Shown in pieces: positions 35,132-43,936 of a stretch of DNA of 64,000 nt. The position numbers and the translations under genes were made by a program. Location: contig JAOZHW010000001.1 of assembly GCA_026014685.1 (NCBI GenBank), positions 62,001 through 126,000 of the forward strand, in the 5' to 3' direction. This DNA is from Candidatus Bathyarchaeota archaeon. GTDB taxonomy: Archaea > Thermoproteota > Bathyarchaeia > Bathyarchaeales > Bathycorpusculaceae. The first letter of the stretch is position 1. Each line of letters opens with the position of its first letter. The notes beneath the pieces were generated by a model. It did no database searches. It saw only the letters and a list, made by a program, of their open reading frames with translations, and was not told where the DNA came from.

Positions 35132-38008
35132 TCACTTGAACCGTTTGCTCAGCGATTTGCGTTCAGCTTCCAAAACAAGTTCATAGAAGTGATCAGAAAG
35201 TGTCGGCTCCTTCTCTAACACACCCGCTATGTCTGCGGTTGAAACCCGCCTTGCACTCAAAGCCACCGCAGCAGCCTTACCATAACGCTCGATGAGTGCG
35301 GCGGTTTGTTTAGCGTAGCTACGCATCTTTTCCTCGTTTTTGGCTAGATGCTCCCCTTTTTTCTCTAAGAGCCCCACAGCTTTTTCTTCCTCCACCTTCA
35401 AAAGTCCAATCGCAGAGGAACCGCACCTTGGACATTTGGGTCTGTCGGGGAGGTCTTTTATGCGAATCATCTCCATGTAGTCCCAGCAAGCTGTACAGAC
35501 AAAGTTGCCTGTCTCGTTGAGCAGGCGTGCTTTGGCGGATTCAACCAGCACGGTTCGCATCTTCTCTGGTGGAATCAAATCAGTCTTCATACTCACCCGC
35601 TCAATGCCCACACGCGCCACCGGAGTCGGGTTACCACCCGTCTTAACCACCTGCAAACGCACATCCCCTCTGCGAAGCCTCCCAAGAACCATCACCAAGC
35701 CGTCGGCGTCAAGGTCTTTGGTGAAGACTTCCTTGAGCCCTTCCTCGTAGATCGGTGTGCCCTCGAAGCTTGAGATCAATTTCTGGAGGCTTACGTTGCT
35801 AAAGTCTGCCCATTTCTTGAGTGCACCAAAGCGTCGGGCAACTTGGATGACGCGGCGCTTGAATAAGCCTGTTTTAACTGTTGAGAACGTAAGGGTGCTG
35901 CGGATGGCGGGTTCAGGCATGTCTTTAATTTCGTTTAGCACCTCGACGAGGCGCTCTGCGGTCATGGCGCCCATGGTCTGCACGAAAATGCGGTATGGGT
36001 CATGCTGCACCACTATGCCCCGCCCCAGCTTATCAGATAGCACCTGCCCAAGGAACTGCGCCAAAGCACGGTTCGTCAGAGAGCCAAAGTTTGAGTGAAT
36101 TATGGTGAATTCGCTCCAGTCCTCAACTACGATGCGCTGGGGGGTTGGAACTGGAAAACCGCTTTGCGCCTGCTCCCAAGTCTCAGCCAAAGCATTCAAA
36201 ATGTTCTCGGCGTCGGCGGGGTAACGCTCAGCGAGGAGCACGCTGATTTGTTTTGGGGTTGCGCCTCTGTGGGTTTGTTCTTCGACGAAGCCGCGAATTT
36301 CAGCCACCTCCTGAGCCACTTCGTAAGGCACAGGGATTTCTTCACCTATCCAACTCGGAATCGAACCACTGGGATCGTCAACGGGTCGCACGTAGACTTT
36401 GTCTTCGGTGGCGTGGATAATTTGCCAAGGGCTGCCACGGATGATGAATTTGGTTCCGGGTTTACCGTACTCAGCCATGAAAGCCTCATCCAAAACCCCA
36501 ATAGAAGACTCAGTGGATTGGTCGATTACGAGGAACTGTTTTTCTTCAGGAATCATCGACAAATTGTCAAAGTAATACTCAAAGAGCGCGTTTGTGCGTT
36601 GAGGTTTGAGCACGACTTGGTCTTCAAAGGATGCCCAAGCTAAACGTGGAAACCGCTGATGCATGTACTTGATGATTTTCTCTACATCGGCTATGGTGAG
36701 GTTTTGGAAGGGTGCAGCTTTCTGGCAGAGGTCAAGGATTTCTTTGAAGGTTAAGCGACGATTCTTGAGCAGAAGTCCCGCAACTTGATGGGTTAAAACG
36801 TCATAGGGCTTGTCGGGCACGGTGATGGGTTCAAGCTTCTCTTCCAATGCGCGACGTGCTATTGCGAGGGCTTCAAGGGTGTCGTCGGAGTCCATGCCTA
36901 TGGTTAAACCTTCAGACAGGTATCCGTAAGTGTGTCCTGCCCTGCCGACCCGCTGGATAAGCCGCGAAACCTGCCTTGGACTCATATACTGGATGACGAG
37001 GTCTATATGACCAACGTCTATGCCCAGTTCAAGACTACTGGTAGCGATTAAGCCTTTAAGTGCGCCTTTTTTGAGCCCTGCTTCGGCAGCTATGCGGGAA
37101 GGTTTCGCCAGCGAACCATGGTGAATTGATATGGGGAAATCCATGTCCCAGACCTTGAAGCGGGATGCTAAAACCTCAGAGATTGAGCGTGTGTTAGTGA
37201 ATAGGAGTACGGATTTACGTTTGGTCATGTAGTCACGGATAATCCGTAACCTCGCGGCTACTTCGGGATGAGTGAAGATTTTGCTTGCAAACCGCACATC
37301 CTCCGCAGTGGGTTTAGGATAAATCACCTGCAACTTTACCATTTTAGCGACAGAAACCCGCACAATTTCCACGGGACGCTGGCTTCCGACGAGGAACTGC
37401 GCGACTTTTTCTGGGCTGCCAACGGTTGCGGACAAACCTATCATTTGAAACTCTTTGCCAATTAACCCCCGCACGCGTTCCAGCGCCAGCGCCAGTTGGC
37501 TTCCGCGTTTGCTGTCAGCTAACTCGTGTACTTCGTCTATGACTACCCAGTTTAGGCTCTGCAGGTGCTGACGAAGAAGCCAACCTGAGAGTATGGCTTG
37601 GAGTGTTTCAGGGGTGGTGATTAGGATGTCGGGTGGGCATTGGCTTTGGCGGGTGCGCTCTTTTTGTTCGGTGTCTCCGTGGCGGACGGCGAGTTTAATG
37701 TCGAGGTTGTTGCACCACCACTGCAGACGCTCAAGCAAATCTCGATTCAACGCACGCAGCGGTGTAATGTAGAGCACTTTTATGCCAGGAGTTTTAGGCT
37801 GCTGCAAAAGCAGACTTAGCACTGGCAGGAAGGCGGCTTCGGTTTTCCCCGTTGCCGTCGGCGAGATAAGCAATACATTTTTGCCTTCGAGGATTTTGGG
37901 GATTACTTTTTCTTGTGGTTCGGTGGGTTTAGAGAAGCCTCGCTGCTCAATTAGCCTTCGCACTGGCTTGACAAGCATTTCAAAAGCGTTCTCTGTGTTG
38001 GTTTGCAA
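35132..38008 (-). CDS. lhr: Lhr-type ATP-dependent helicase
   Basis: A 958-residue superfamily 2 helicase. RGFSKPTEPQEKVIPKIL carries the Q motif, SPTATGKTEAAFLP is Walker A, WVVIDEVHELADSKRG is the DEVH box, IGLSATVGSP is motif III and LIQRVGRAGH is motif VI. A winged-helix and Lhr-specific C-terminal region follows, then a zinc ribbon FVCTACWDYMEMIRI with KCPRCGSSAI. Lhr proteins unwind DNA or RNA:DNA hybrids in repair. Length fits archaeal aLhr enzymes. Confidence 0.95.
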   Translation of the reverse strand: MQTNTENAFEMLVKPVRRLIEQRGFSKPTEPQEKVIPKILEGKNVLLISPTATGKTEAAFLPVLSLLLQQPKTPGIKVLYITPLRALNRDLLERLQWWCNNLDIKLAVRHGDTEQKERTRQSQCPPDILITTPETLQAILSGWLLRQHLQSLNWVVIDEVHELADSKRGSQLALALERVRGLIGKEFQMIGLSATVGSPEKVAQFLVGSQRPVEIVRVSVAKMVKLQVIYPKPTAEDVRFASKIFTHPEVAARLRIIRDYMTKRKSVLLFTNTRSISEVLASRFKVWDMDFPISIHHGSLAKPSRIAAEAGLKKGALKGLIATSSLELGIDVGHIDLVIQYMSPRQVSRLIQRVGRAGHTYGYLSEGLTIGMDSDDTLEALAIARRALEEKLEPITVPDKPYDVLTHQVAGLLLKNRRLTFKEILDLCQKAAPFQNLTIADVEKIIKYMHQRFPRLAWASFEDQVVLKPQRTNALFEYYFDNLSMIPEEKQFLVIDQSTESSIGVLDEAFMAEYGKPGTKFIIRGSPWQIIHATEDKVYVRPVDDPSGSIPSWIGEEIPVPYEVAQEVAEIRGFVEEQTHRGATPKQISVLLAERYPADAENILNALAETWEQAQSGFPVPTPQRIVVEDWSEFTIIHSNFGSLTNRALAQFLGQVLSDKLGRGIVVQHDPYRIFVQTMGAMTAERLVEVLNEIKDMPEPAIRSTLTFSTVKTGLFKRRVIQVARRFGALKKWADFSNVSLQKLISSFEGTPIYEEGLKEVFTKDLDADGLVMVLGRLRRGDVRLQVVKTGGNPTPVARVGIERVSMKTDLIPPEKMRTVLVESAKARLLNETGNFVCTACWDYMEMIRIKDLPDRPKCPRCGSSAIGLLKVEEEKAVGLLEKKGEHLAKNEEKMRSYAKQTAALIERYGKAAAVALSARRVSTADIAGVLEKEPTLSDHFYELVLEAERKSLSKRFK

Positions 38009-38306
38009 TACAAAGGGAACCTCAATTGATTGAAAGTAACTTTGATGTGCTGTAAAAAACGTTGCGCAAATTTTTCTGGTATGTCAACTTTAGCGGTATA
38101 ATGTGGCTGGTGGAGTTTTTTGGTGTTTTCTTGCTGAAACTACCTCTGCGAAAAGGGTGGTTTCTACATTTCCCAGCCCATGTTCCTGCAGCATTGACAT
38201 AAACATGTATAATCCCCATGATTACTCAGACAATATCTATGGGAACACTATGGAAACTTTTTTATCCAATCAGCCGAAAAACATCAAAGCGATAAACGGA
38301 GGAAAA
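38009..38306. other. Intergenic region upstream of the Cren7-like gene
   Basis: About 300 bases with no convincing gene. It must hold the promoters of lhr (minus) and of the Cren7-like gene (plus). A TATA-like CTTTTTTATCC lies near 38259-38270, about 40 bases before the small gene, whose ribosome-binding site is GGAGG. Confidence 0.4.
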
Positions 38307-38483
38307 ATGCAAATGGCTAAATGTCCAAAATGCTCAACTGAAGTCTCAAAACCCAAAAAGACATGGAAAATGGCAGGCCGCCCAGATAAAGCTGGAAAAC
38401 GCATGCAACTGGAAATCGGTCTCTACGAATGCCCCAAATGCGGCAACGTATTCCGCGAAGTATTAAGCAAAAAGAAAGTTTAA
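38307..38483 (+). CDS. Cren7-like small chromatin protein with a zinc ribbon
   Basis: A 58-residue basic protein. The core KKTWKMAGRP, then LEIGLYECPKCGNVFREVL parallels Cren7 (KVWALAP, then IGLFKDPETGKYFRHKL), a small DNA-bending chromatin protein of TACK archaea. The loop that is DPETG in Cren7 is CPKCG here, and together with CPKCSTEV at the N-terminus forms four Cys able to bind zinc. Start at 38307 or 38313; GGAGG lies just upstream. A strong hairpin terminator follows, as expected for an abundant protein. Confidence 0.72.
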   Translation: MQMAKCPKCSTEVSKPKKTWKMAGRPDKAGKRMQLEIGLYECPKCGNVFREVLSKKKV

Positions 38484-38491
38484 ATTAAAAC

Positions 38492-38531
38492 AGTGCTCGA
38501 ATTTGAGCACTTACTTTTTATTTTTTTAACG
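38492..38531 (+). terminator. Hairpin followed by T-rich tract after the Cren7-like gene
   Basis: AGTGCTC and GAGCACT form a perfect seven-base stem around a six-base loop (38492-38511), followed by TACTTTTTATTTTTTTAA. Archaeal termination usually needs only the T tract; the added stem resembles a bacterial intrinsic terminator and may also protect the mRNA end. Confidence 0.7.
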
Positions 38532-38590
38532 AAGCGGTAGTTTTAAAGCCATCTTAATTCTAGAGAGCTAACTGCTCGGTGAAGACATAA

Positions 38591-39274
38591 GTGACTGGAT
38601 ACACTAAAATCTTCAAAAACGACTACGTAAAAGCCGCAGTCACCATCGGGTTGATGGCAACGATAGTTTTGGGGTTCTATTTTGGGTTAGCGGTGGCGCT
38701 TGGAACGTCGGTTCCGCTGCGGGTGGTCACAAGCGGCAGCATGTGCACCGCTGAAAACGGATGCGACGGCTGGTCATGTGCCTTTGAGCACACGCTGCAC
38801 AGAGGCGACATTATCGTCATTCAAAATGTAAAGCCTGAAGAGTTGAATGCAGACTACCCCAACAGTGACATCATAGTTTTCCAGAAACCCACCACACACG
38901 AGAACCCCGATGAAACCCCAGTTGTTCATCGAATCGTAGAAAAGTACCAAGTCGATGGAGTCTGGTATTTCCAGACGAAGGGCGACGGCAACGGTTTGGA
39001 TTGGCCTGCGTCAGTAGATGTTTCGGATTATGATTCACATGGCGCGCTTTGGTCGACTGGCGAAGGCGTGCCGCAGGATCTCGTGTTGGGCAAGGTAGTT
39101 ATGCGGATTCCCTACTTTGGCCACATCACCTTGATTATGCAGGAAAACAATTTTGCGGTACCCCTTGTGGTGCTGCTTATTGTTTTGCTGGTCGGGGTTC
39201 AATTTGTTGCTCCAGCCGTCAGAGCAAAGAAGAAGAAAAGAGTAGAACAAAAAGGCTCAACTCTTCAAGTATAG
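38591..39274 (+). CDS. Signal peptidase I (Sec11-like)
   Basis: A 227-residue membrane protease. A hydrophobic helix lies at residues about 14-36, then VVTSGSMCTA with the catalytic Ser, GDIIVIQN, VVHRIVEKYQ with the catalytic His (archaeal/ER type, replacing Lys) and FQTKGDGN with the conserved Asp region. A second helix lies near the C-terminus (VPLVVLLIVLLVGVQFV), followed by a basic tail. It removes signal peptides from exported proteins such as those encoded near 59-62 kb. The start is a GTG. Confidence 0.93.
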   Translation: MTGYTKIFKNDYVKAAVTIGLMATIVLGFYFGLAVALGTSVPLRVVTSGSMCTAENGCDGWSCAFEHTLHRGDIIVIQNVKPEELNADYPNSDIIVFQKPTTHENPDETPVVHRIVEKYQVDGVWYFQTKGDGNGLDWPASVDVSDYDSHGALWSTGEGVPQDLVLGKVVMRIPYFGHITLIMQENNFAVPLVVLLIVLLVGVQFVAPAVRAKKKKRVEQKGSTLQV

Positions 39275-39276
39275 AT

Positions 39277-39286
39277 GTATTTATAA
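39277..39286 (+). promoter_or_regulatory. TATA box upstream of tbp
   Basis: GTATTTATAA lies about 55 bases before the tbp ATG, directly after the signal peptidase stop. A GAGGAG ribosome-binding site lies a few bases before the ATG. tbp therefore probably has its own promoter. Confidence 0.45.
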
Positions 39287-39338
39287 AGAAAGGCTTCGAT
39301 AAAGTGAATATTTAGGCGGCAAAGCAAGAGGAGAAACA

Positions 39339-39899
39339 ATGCCAAAAGTGAAAGCGGCAGTAAGCATTGAAAACGTGGTAGCGTCTGCAACCCTCAACCA
39401 AAAAGTTGACTTAAACGCAGTCGTCAAAGGCTACCCAGGCGTTGAATACCGACCTGAACAGTTTCCCGGCCTAGTTTTCCGCTTAAAACGTCCCAAAACT
39501 GCTACGCTGATTTTTAATTCCGGTAAAATGGTTTGTACAGGCGCCAAATCAGAGAAAGAAGCTAAACGTGCCGTTATGAAGGTAATTAAGGAACTCAAGA
39601 AGGGTGGCATCATAATCATCAGTAAACCTGAACTTAAAATCCAAAACATCGTAGCGTCAGGCGGGTTAGGCGGCATGATTGACCTCGAAAAAGCAGCTTA
39701 CACGATGGGGCACGCGATGTATGAGCCTGAACAGTTTCCCGGCTTGATTTACCGCATGGAAGACCCTAAAGTCGTCATTTTGCTCTTCGCAAGCGGCAAA
39801 CTCGTCTGCACAGGCGCTAAACATGAACCAGACGTCTATGTTGCGGTAGAAAAACTGCATAAACTACTGGAAGATACCAGCCTAATCTACTACGAATAG
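39339..39899 (+). CDS. tbp: TATA-box-binding protein
   Basis: A 186-residue TBP with its two direct repeats: IENVVASATLNQKVDLNAVV with YRPEQFPGLVFRLK and KMVCTGAKSEKEA, and again IQNIVASGGLGGMIDLEKAA with YEPEQFPGLIYRME and KLVCTGAKHEPD. It binds the TATA element and nucleates archaeal transcription together with TFB and TFE. It is convergent with pyrE, 7 bases apart. Confidence 0.98.
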   Translation: MPKVKAAVSIENVVASATLNQKVDLNAVVKGYPGVEYRPEQFPGLVFRLKRPKTATLIFNSGKMVCTGAKSEKEAKRAVMKVIKELKKGGIIIISKPELKIQNIVASGGLGGMIDLEKAAYTMGHAMYEPEQFPGLIYRMEDPKVVILLFASGKLVCTGAKHEPDVYVAVEKLHKLLEDTSLIYYE

Positions 39900-39906
39900 C
39901 TGTCAC

Positions 39907-40533
39907 CTATTTTTTGACTTGCTTTAGAATCGTTTTGAGATTTTCTTTATCAAGAGCACCGATTTCAAAGAGCGTGTTGGCTACTTCGCTGATCTTCAGC
40001 ATCGGATGCAGCTTTATGCCTTCTTTTTCCAAAAGCGCTCTGCCACCCTCTTCTCGATCCAAAAAAACCACTGCGTCGGTTACTACTCCACCTTCAGCGC
40101 GGACTGCCTCAGCTGCATTCTTAAGCGTCAACCCAGTCGTGAGCAAGTCGTCAAGCAACAAAACGCGATCGCCTGAAATCAGAATACCTTCGACTCGTCG
40201 TTCTCTACCATGCAACTTGATGTCTTTTCGGATGTAGATAAACGGCTTTCTTAGGTTGTAGGCGATTTGTGACGCGAAAGGTATGCCTGCTAAGGGGATG
40301 CCTGCGATTCGGTCAAAGTTTTTGAGCCCCACCTCCTGGGTTATGTGTTGCGCGTAGTAGTCGCAGATTTCTCGGAACGCGTCGGGGAAGCTGGGGATTA
40401 TGCGGAGGTCAACATAGTAGGGGCTTGCTTTGCCCGATGAAAGCTGAAAAACCCCAAACTTGACTGCATCTAACTTGAAAAGTATGTTAGCGATTTTGTC
40501 TTTTTTCTCAAGAGCCAACTTTTCATTCTTCAA
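39907..40533 (-). CDS. pyrE: Orotate phosphoribosyltransferase
   Basis: A 208-residue protein. The PRPP-binding motif is VLLLDDLLTTGLTLKNAAEA; GIPLAGIPFASQIAYNLRKP and YIRKDIKLHG carry the phosphate and flexible-loop residues. It makes OMP from orotate and PRPP in pyrimidine synthesis. It starts 2 bases after the end of the upstream metallo-hydrolase gene, so the two are probably co-transcribed. Confidence 0.95.
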   Translation of the reverse strand: MKNEKLALEKKDKIANILFKLDAVKFGVFQLSSGKASPYYVDLRIIPSFPDAFREICDYYAQHITQEVGLKNFDRIAGIPLAGIPFASQIAYNLRKPFIYIRKDIKLHGRERRVEGILISGDRVLLLDDLLTTGLTLKNAAEAVRAEGGVVTDAVVFLDREEGGRALLEKEGIKLHPMLKISEVANTLFEIGALDKENLKTILKQVKK

Positions 40534-40535
40534 GA

Positions 40536-41225
40536 CTACTCCCTCTTAGAAACCTGATAGATTTTATGAAGTTGAGGAACCAAACAGGCGGTTTTGCGCA
40601 GGTCCCGCTGAACCAGTTCGGCGAAGCGGTTCTGGCTCTGCACGCTTCCAGTATGATATGGCACCGCAAGGGGCGGTTTGGTTAAGCGGGCGATTTCAAA
40701 CCCAGATTCAGCCGAAGCACCAGGCGCAATGCCCACAGTGCAGAAAACCACGTCGAACTGTTCTTTTTGCCCCATCAACGCTAACTCAGGAAACGGCAGA
40801 CTGTCAGCAGTGTGGTAAACTTTCACATTGTCCTCGCTTGTGATTATGTAAGTGTTGGGGGCTTGAGCGGGGTGGTTGCTTTTTTCCGCTTTTATGGTGA
40901 CAGCACCGATTCTGGTTTCTTCTCCAAGCTTGATTTCTCGGAGTTTATCATTTGGGATGACGTGTTGGAGTTTATTGGTTGAAGCGGGGTCGGCGATGAC
41001 GACACAACCAGTGGCTTTTTGGACGGCGGTTATGAGTGGGGGATCAAGGTGGTCGTAGTGTTCATGGGTGATTAGGATGGCGTCAACGACTGGGAGACTT
41101 TTTGGTTTAATGTCCACGGGGTCGATGACGAGTGTTTTGGTGGGAGTTTTAAGTAGAATGCCACTGTACTGGTTGAACCAGACGAAGAAGATGGTGTTAG
41201 CTTCAGGGATATTTTGAATGGACAA
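40536..41225 (-). CDS. UlaG-like metallo-beta-lactamase-fold hydrolase
   Basis: A 229-residue protein. ILITHEHYDHLDPPLI holds the zinc motif, KVYHTADSLPF and AVPYHTGS hold later ligands. Short length and sequence order fit the UlaG/ascorbate-6-phosphate-lactonase-like group, whose archaeal substrates are mostly unknown. It precedes pyrE in the same direction by 2 bases. Confidence 0.85.
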   Translation of the reverse strand: MSIQNIPEANTIFFVWFNQYSGILLKTPTKTLVIDPVDIKPKSLPVVDAILITHEHYDHLDPPLITAVQKATGCVVIADPASTNKLQHVIPNDKLREIKLGEETRIGAVTIKAEKSNHPAQAPNTYIITSEDNVKVYHTADSLPFPELALMGQKEQFDVVFCTVGIAPGASAESGFEIARLTKPPLAVPYHTGSVQSQNRFAELVQRDLRKTACLVPQLHKIYQVSKRE

Positions 41226-41457
41226 ATTGATTCCTCACAACTACTATGCAAACATGGTTTTAAAGAAGTTACGCAAATTAAGAAACTAAAATAAAGCTGC
41301 TTTTTCTAGCCCTAAATAAAAAACGTCACTAAAGAGTGTGTCATGTCACATCTCTTGAGAACGCTCTTTGTATTATTTACAGTTCAAAATTTTTGGTAGT
41401 CGATGGGAGGCTTCAGAGGCTTGAGTGGCCAACTGCGATTTCTTCGCGATCTCCCAG

Positions 41458-41542
41458 TATTTTGGGGCGCATACGGTTCCGTATCCGCACCTGCTGAAAA
41501 TCACGCGACGTCTCAAAGCTGACCTCCCCTCCCTTATATAAA
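41458..41542 (-). repeat. Dispersed TATA/purine repeat, copy B (full form)
   Basis: On the minus strand it reads TTTATATAAGGGAGGGGAGG and continues through GACGTCGCGTGAT to GCGCCCCAAAATA. It matches copy A (16841-16924) with about six differences and one extra base; most differences fall in predicted loop or unpaired positions. Confidence 0.75.
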
Positions 41543-41745
41543 GAACAAATTTGTGACTTTGGTTTTGGCTAAACATTTTTAGGTATGTGGATTGTGTTGT
41601 AGCACAAGCTTTCTTTTGCGTATGCTGCTATGAGTAGAAATATCCATCCTTATTTGCGTAGTCACTAACACTAGATTCCAATATAAACATCCTGTTTCAA
41701 CCATAAACTTCCATGGACCGCTAAGCTGCGGTTGCATGTTTTTTG

Positions 41746-41784
41746 GTTAGTTGTTGTTACAGAAAAAGCCCTATACACAACAAC
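41746..41784 (-). repeat. Hairpin repeat with conserved loop, copy 1
   Basis: TTGTTGT and ACAACAA form a stem around a loop whose core is CAGAAAAAGCCCTATAC on the plus strand. The same stem and loop recur at 59178-59214 with one base different over about 37. In both places a TATA/purine repeat follows on the minus strand. Confidence 0.65.
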
Positions 41785-41918
41785 CTTCGAACAATATTGT
41801 GGTCTCTTTTTTAGGTCTGATTCGTTGTAGTTAGAGACAGACAAATTTTGACTGCGCTGCAGAGTTGACTGCATACAAATAAAAACGGCAGACAGCTAAA
41901 AGAAAACCCGTTGACCAG

Positions 41919-43619
41919 TTACACCTTGTTAATAACATAATTTCCAAGAACCAGATAGTCAAGACCAGTTGTGAAAAAGCAGCGAATGGCATCCAGTGGC
42001 GATTCCACAATCGGTTCACCCATCACATTGAAACTAGTGTTCAAAAGAACTGGAACACCACTTAGTTTCTCGAACTCTTTTAGCAAGCGGTGAAACCGCG
42101 GGTTGGTTTCTCGATGAACTGTCTGTAGGCGCGCCGTTCCGTCGACATGAGTAACTGCTGGAATAACTGCTTGTTTGTCAGGTAGTACACGACAAACTTT
42201 TAGCATAAAGGGGTCCGCCACATTTTGTTCAAAGAACTTTGGTGTGTCCTCTATTGGACAGGCGGGCGCGAAAGGCCTAAATGCTTCTCGGTGCTTTACC
42301 TGCGCGTTTATCTTTTCTTTCATGTCTGGTAATGTTGGATTTGCAAGGATGCTCCGATTGCCTAAAGCGCGCGGTCCAATTTCCATTCGCCCTTGGAACC
42401 AACCGATTATATGACCACTTTGCAGTAGTTCGGCTGTCTCAGTTTCTAGTTTGGTATCTGGAAGGTATTTGTACTTCAATTTAAACGCAGCAAGTAACCT
42501 CTCGATGTCGGAGTTTGCGTATTCGCTGCCTATGAACGGGTTGTCATGAACATAACTTCTAGGCTGCCCTAAGATGCAGTTGTACACGTAAAATGCCGCA
42601 CCAATCGCGGTCCCGTTATCACCCGCCGCTGGCATGACATACAAGTCTTTAAATCCGCTTTCCCGAACCAACCTGCCGTTGGTTACACTGTTAAGGGCAA
42701 CACCACCGGCAATCACCAAGTAATCCTCCTGTGTGCGTTCATGTAGCAAGCGGGCCATTTTTAGCATGCATTCTTCGAGTTGCTTCTGAAAGGCGGCGGC
42801 AACATCGAGATGGCGTTGCTCAAATTTGGCGGTTTTGATCCTCTCACGTGGTGCCCCAAAGGTTTCGCAGAATTTCTTGCCACAACTAAACGAATAATAT
42901 CGTGCATCAAAGTATGACAGATCGACGCCGATTGACATGTCGTCGTTAACCCAAAACATTTTTTCTACAATCTTGCCGAAAGTTTCTGGGTTACCCAAAG
43001 GTGCAAGCCCCATTGTTTTGCCCTCGTCATAATTTCCCCTAAAACCACAGAAAACTGTAGCTGCTTCATACGCCATGCCCAAAGAGTAGGGAAAATAATC
43101 TTGACTTATGCGGTTGAAAGTGTTTCCTCTTCCGGTTCCTTTGAAAGTCGAGGCCCACTCGCCCCAGCCGTCTACTGACAGCAAAGCGGCCTTTCATAGG
43201 GGCTCACTAAGAAAGAACCGACGACATGTGAAAGGTGATGAGGAACAAAATGTATTTTTGGCTTATTGCCTGCAGCAAACGTTGCGTTTAGCCATTCATT
43301 GAGAATTTTTCGCTTGTAAATGTAGCTCATTATTTCGAGCTGTAGGAAAGGTCTTATTCTGCGGCCAAGTTTGAGGCTGTAGACGGCTTTTTTGCCAGTC
43401 AAGTCTTGGACGTGTAGAAATCGCGATATGGTCAATGTCCTTAGGTTCTATCCCGGCAATCTCTAGACAGCGTTTAATTGCTTGTTCAGGAAAAGTGCTA
43501 GTGTGCTTTTGCCTTGTGAGCCGTTCCTCTTCTAGCGCAACAACTAGTTTTCCATCTTTCACTATGCAAACTGTCGAATCATGATAGGCAAAGTTTAACC
43601 CTAAGATGATCATAATCAA
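41919..43619 (-). pseudogene. NodU/CmcH-family carbamoyltransferase with two frameshifts
   Basis: Three frames join into one protein of about 565 residues. The first (43619 to about 43385) starts ILGLNFAYHDSTVCIVKDGK and DHIAISTRPRL, the second (to about 43185) has KIHFVPHHLSHVVGSFLVSP, and the third (to 41919) has SVDGWGEWASTFKGTGRGNT, VIAGGVALNSVTNGRLV, FQGRMEIGPRALGNRSIL and FRPFAPACP. All are hallmarks of O-carbamoyltransferases, which carbamoylate sugars or antibiotics. The first shift is one extra A in a run of six A (about 43390); the second is one missing base near CCGCTTTGCTG (about 43185). It may be a decayed gene or carry assembly errors. Low-complexity repeat DNA flanks it. Confidence 0.85.
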
Positions 43620-43868
43620 ATGTCCAATAGTTTTTTAATCAGAATGATAGGTTAGCATTATTAAAGCGATTATTTCTTAGTGGGAATATGTCATATGAGT
43701 TACTTTTGAGAGGCATAATATATCAAGCTACACTAACTTTCATTTTTGCCCATCACCGCTCCATACCGCTAAAAACAACACCAAGACTCAGAATGCAAAC
43801 TGAGCAAAAACCACGCGAAGACGGCTTTAGCTAAAAGTTTTTAGGTAAGTGCGTGGTGTGTATGGCGC

Positions 43869-43907
43869 ATTGGCGGGTGAGTGGAATCTCCTACCCGTTC
43901 CGCCAAT
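43869..43907 (+). promoter_or_regulatory. Long hairpin in the queT leader, candidate cis-regulatory element
   Basis: ATTGGCGG at 43869-43876 and CCGCCAAT at 43900-43907 are perfect inverted repeats. Inside, GAG and CTC can extend the fold, while GGGT and ACCC offer an alternative pairing. The element ends 30 bases before the queT ATG, and a GGGAG ribosome-binding site lies between. Two exclusive pairings upstream of a queuosine-precursor transporter suggest a preQ-type sensing leader or attenuator, but it does not match a riboswitch class I know. The rest of 43620-43936 is AT-rich and holds only promoter-like sequence. Confidence 0.45.
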
Positions 43908-43936
43908 CAAATATAAAACCCGGGATAGGGAGAAAA

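Larger units (their letters stand above)
41226..41918. other. Repeat-bearing intergenic region
   Basis: Nearly 700 bases without a convincing gene. It holds repeat copy B (41458-41542) and a conserved hairpin (41746-41784). After copy B, reading the minus strand, GGGAG (about 41451-41455) can pair with CTCCC (41404-41410), enclosing a GCGA/TCGC hairpin, so a structured transcript running toward 41370 is possible. One minus frame (41373-41576) is open but has no support as a protein. Confidence 0.55.

Noticed and set aside
38022-38219. A 65-codon minus-strand frame between lhr and the Cren7-like gene
   Set aside because: Composition is not protein-like, and it covers the region where both neighbouring promoters should lie.
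41373-41576. A 67-codon minus-strand frame across repeat copy B
   Set aside because: It runs through the repeat and the predicted RNA folds, has no ribosome-binding site, and the matching part of copy A does not keep the frame as a protein.
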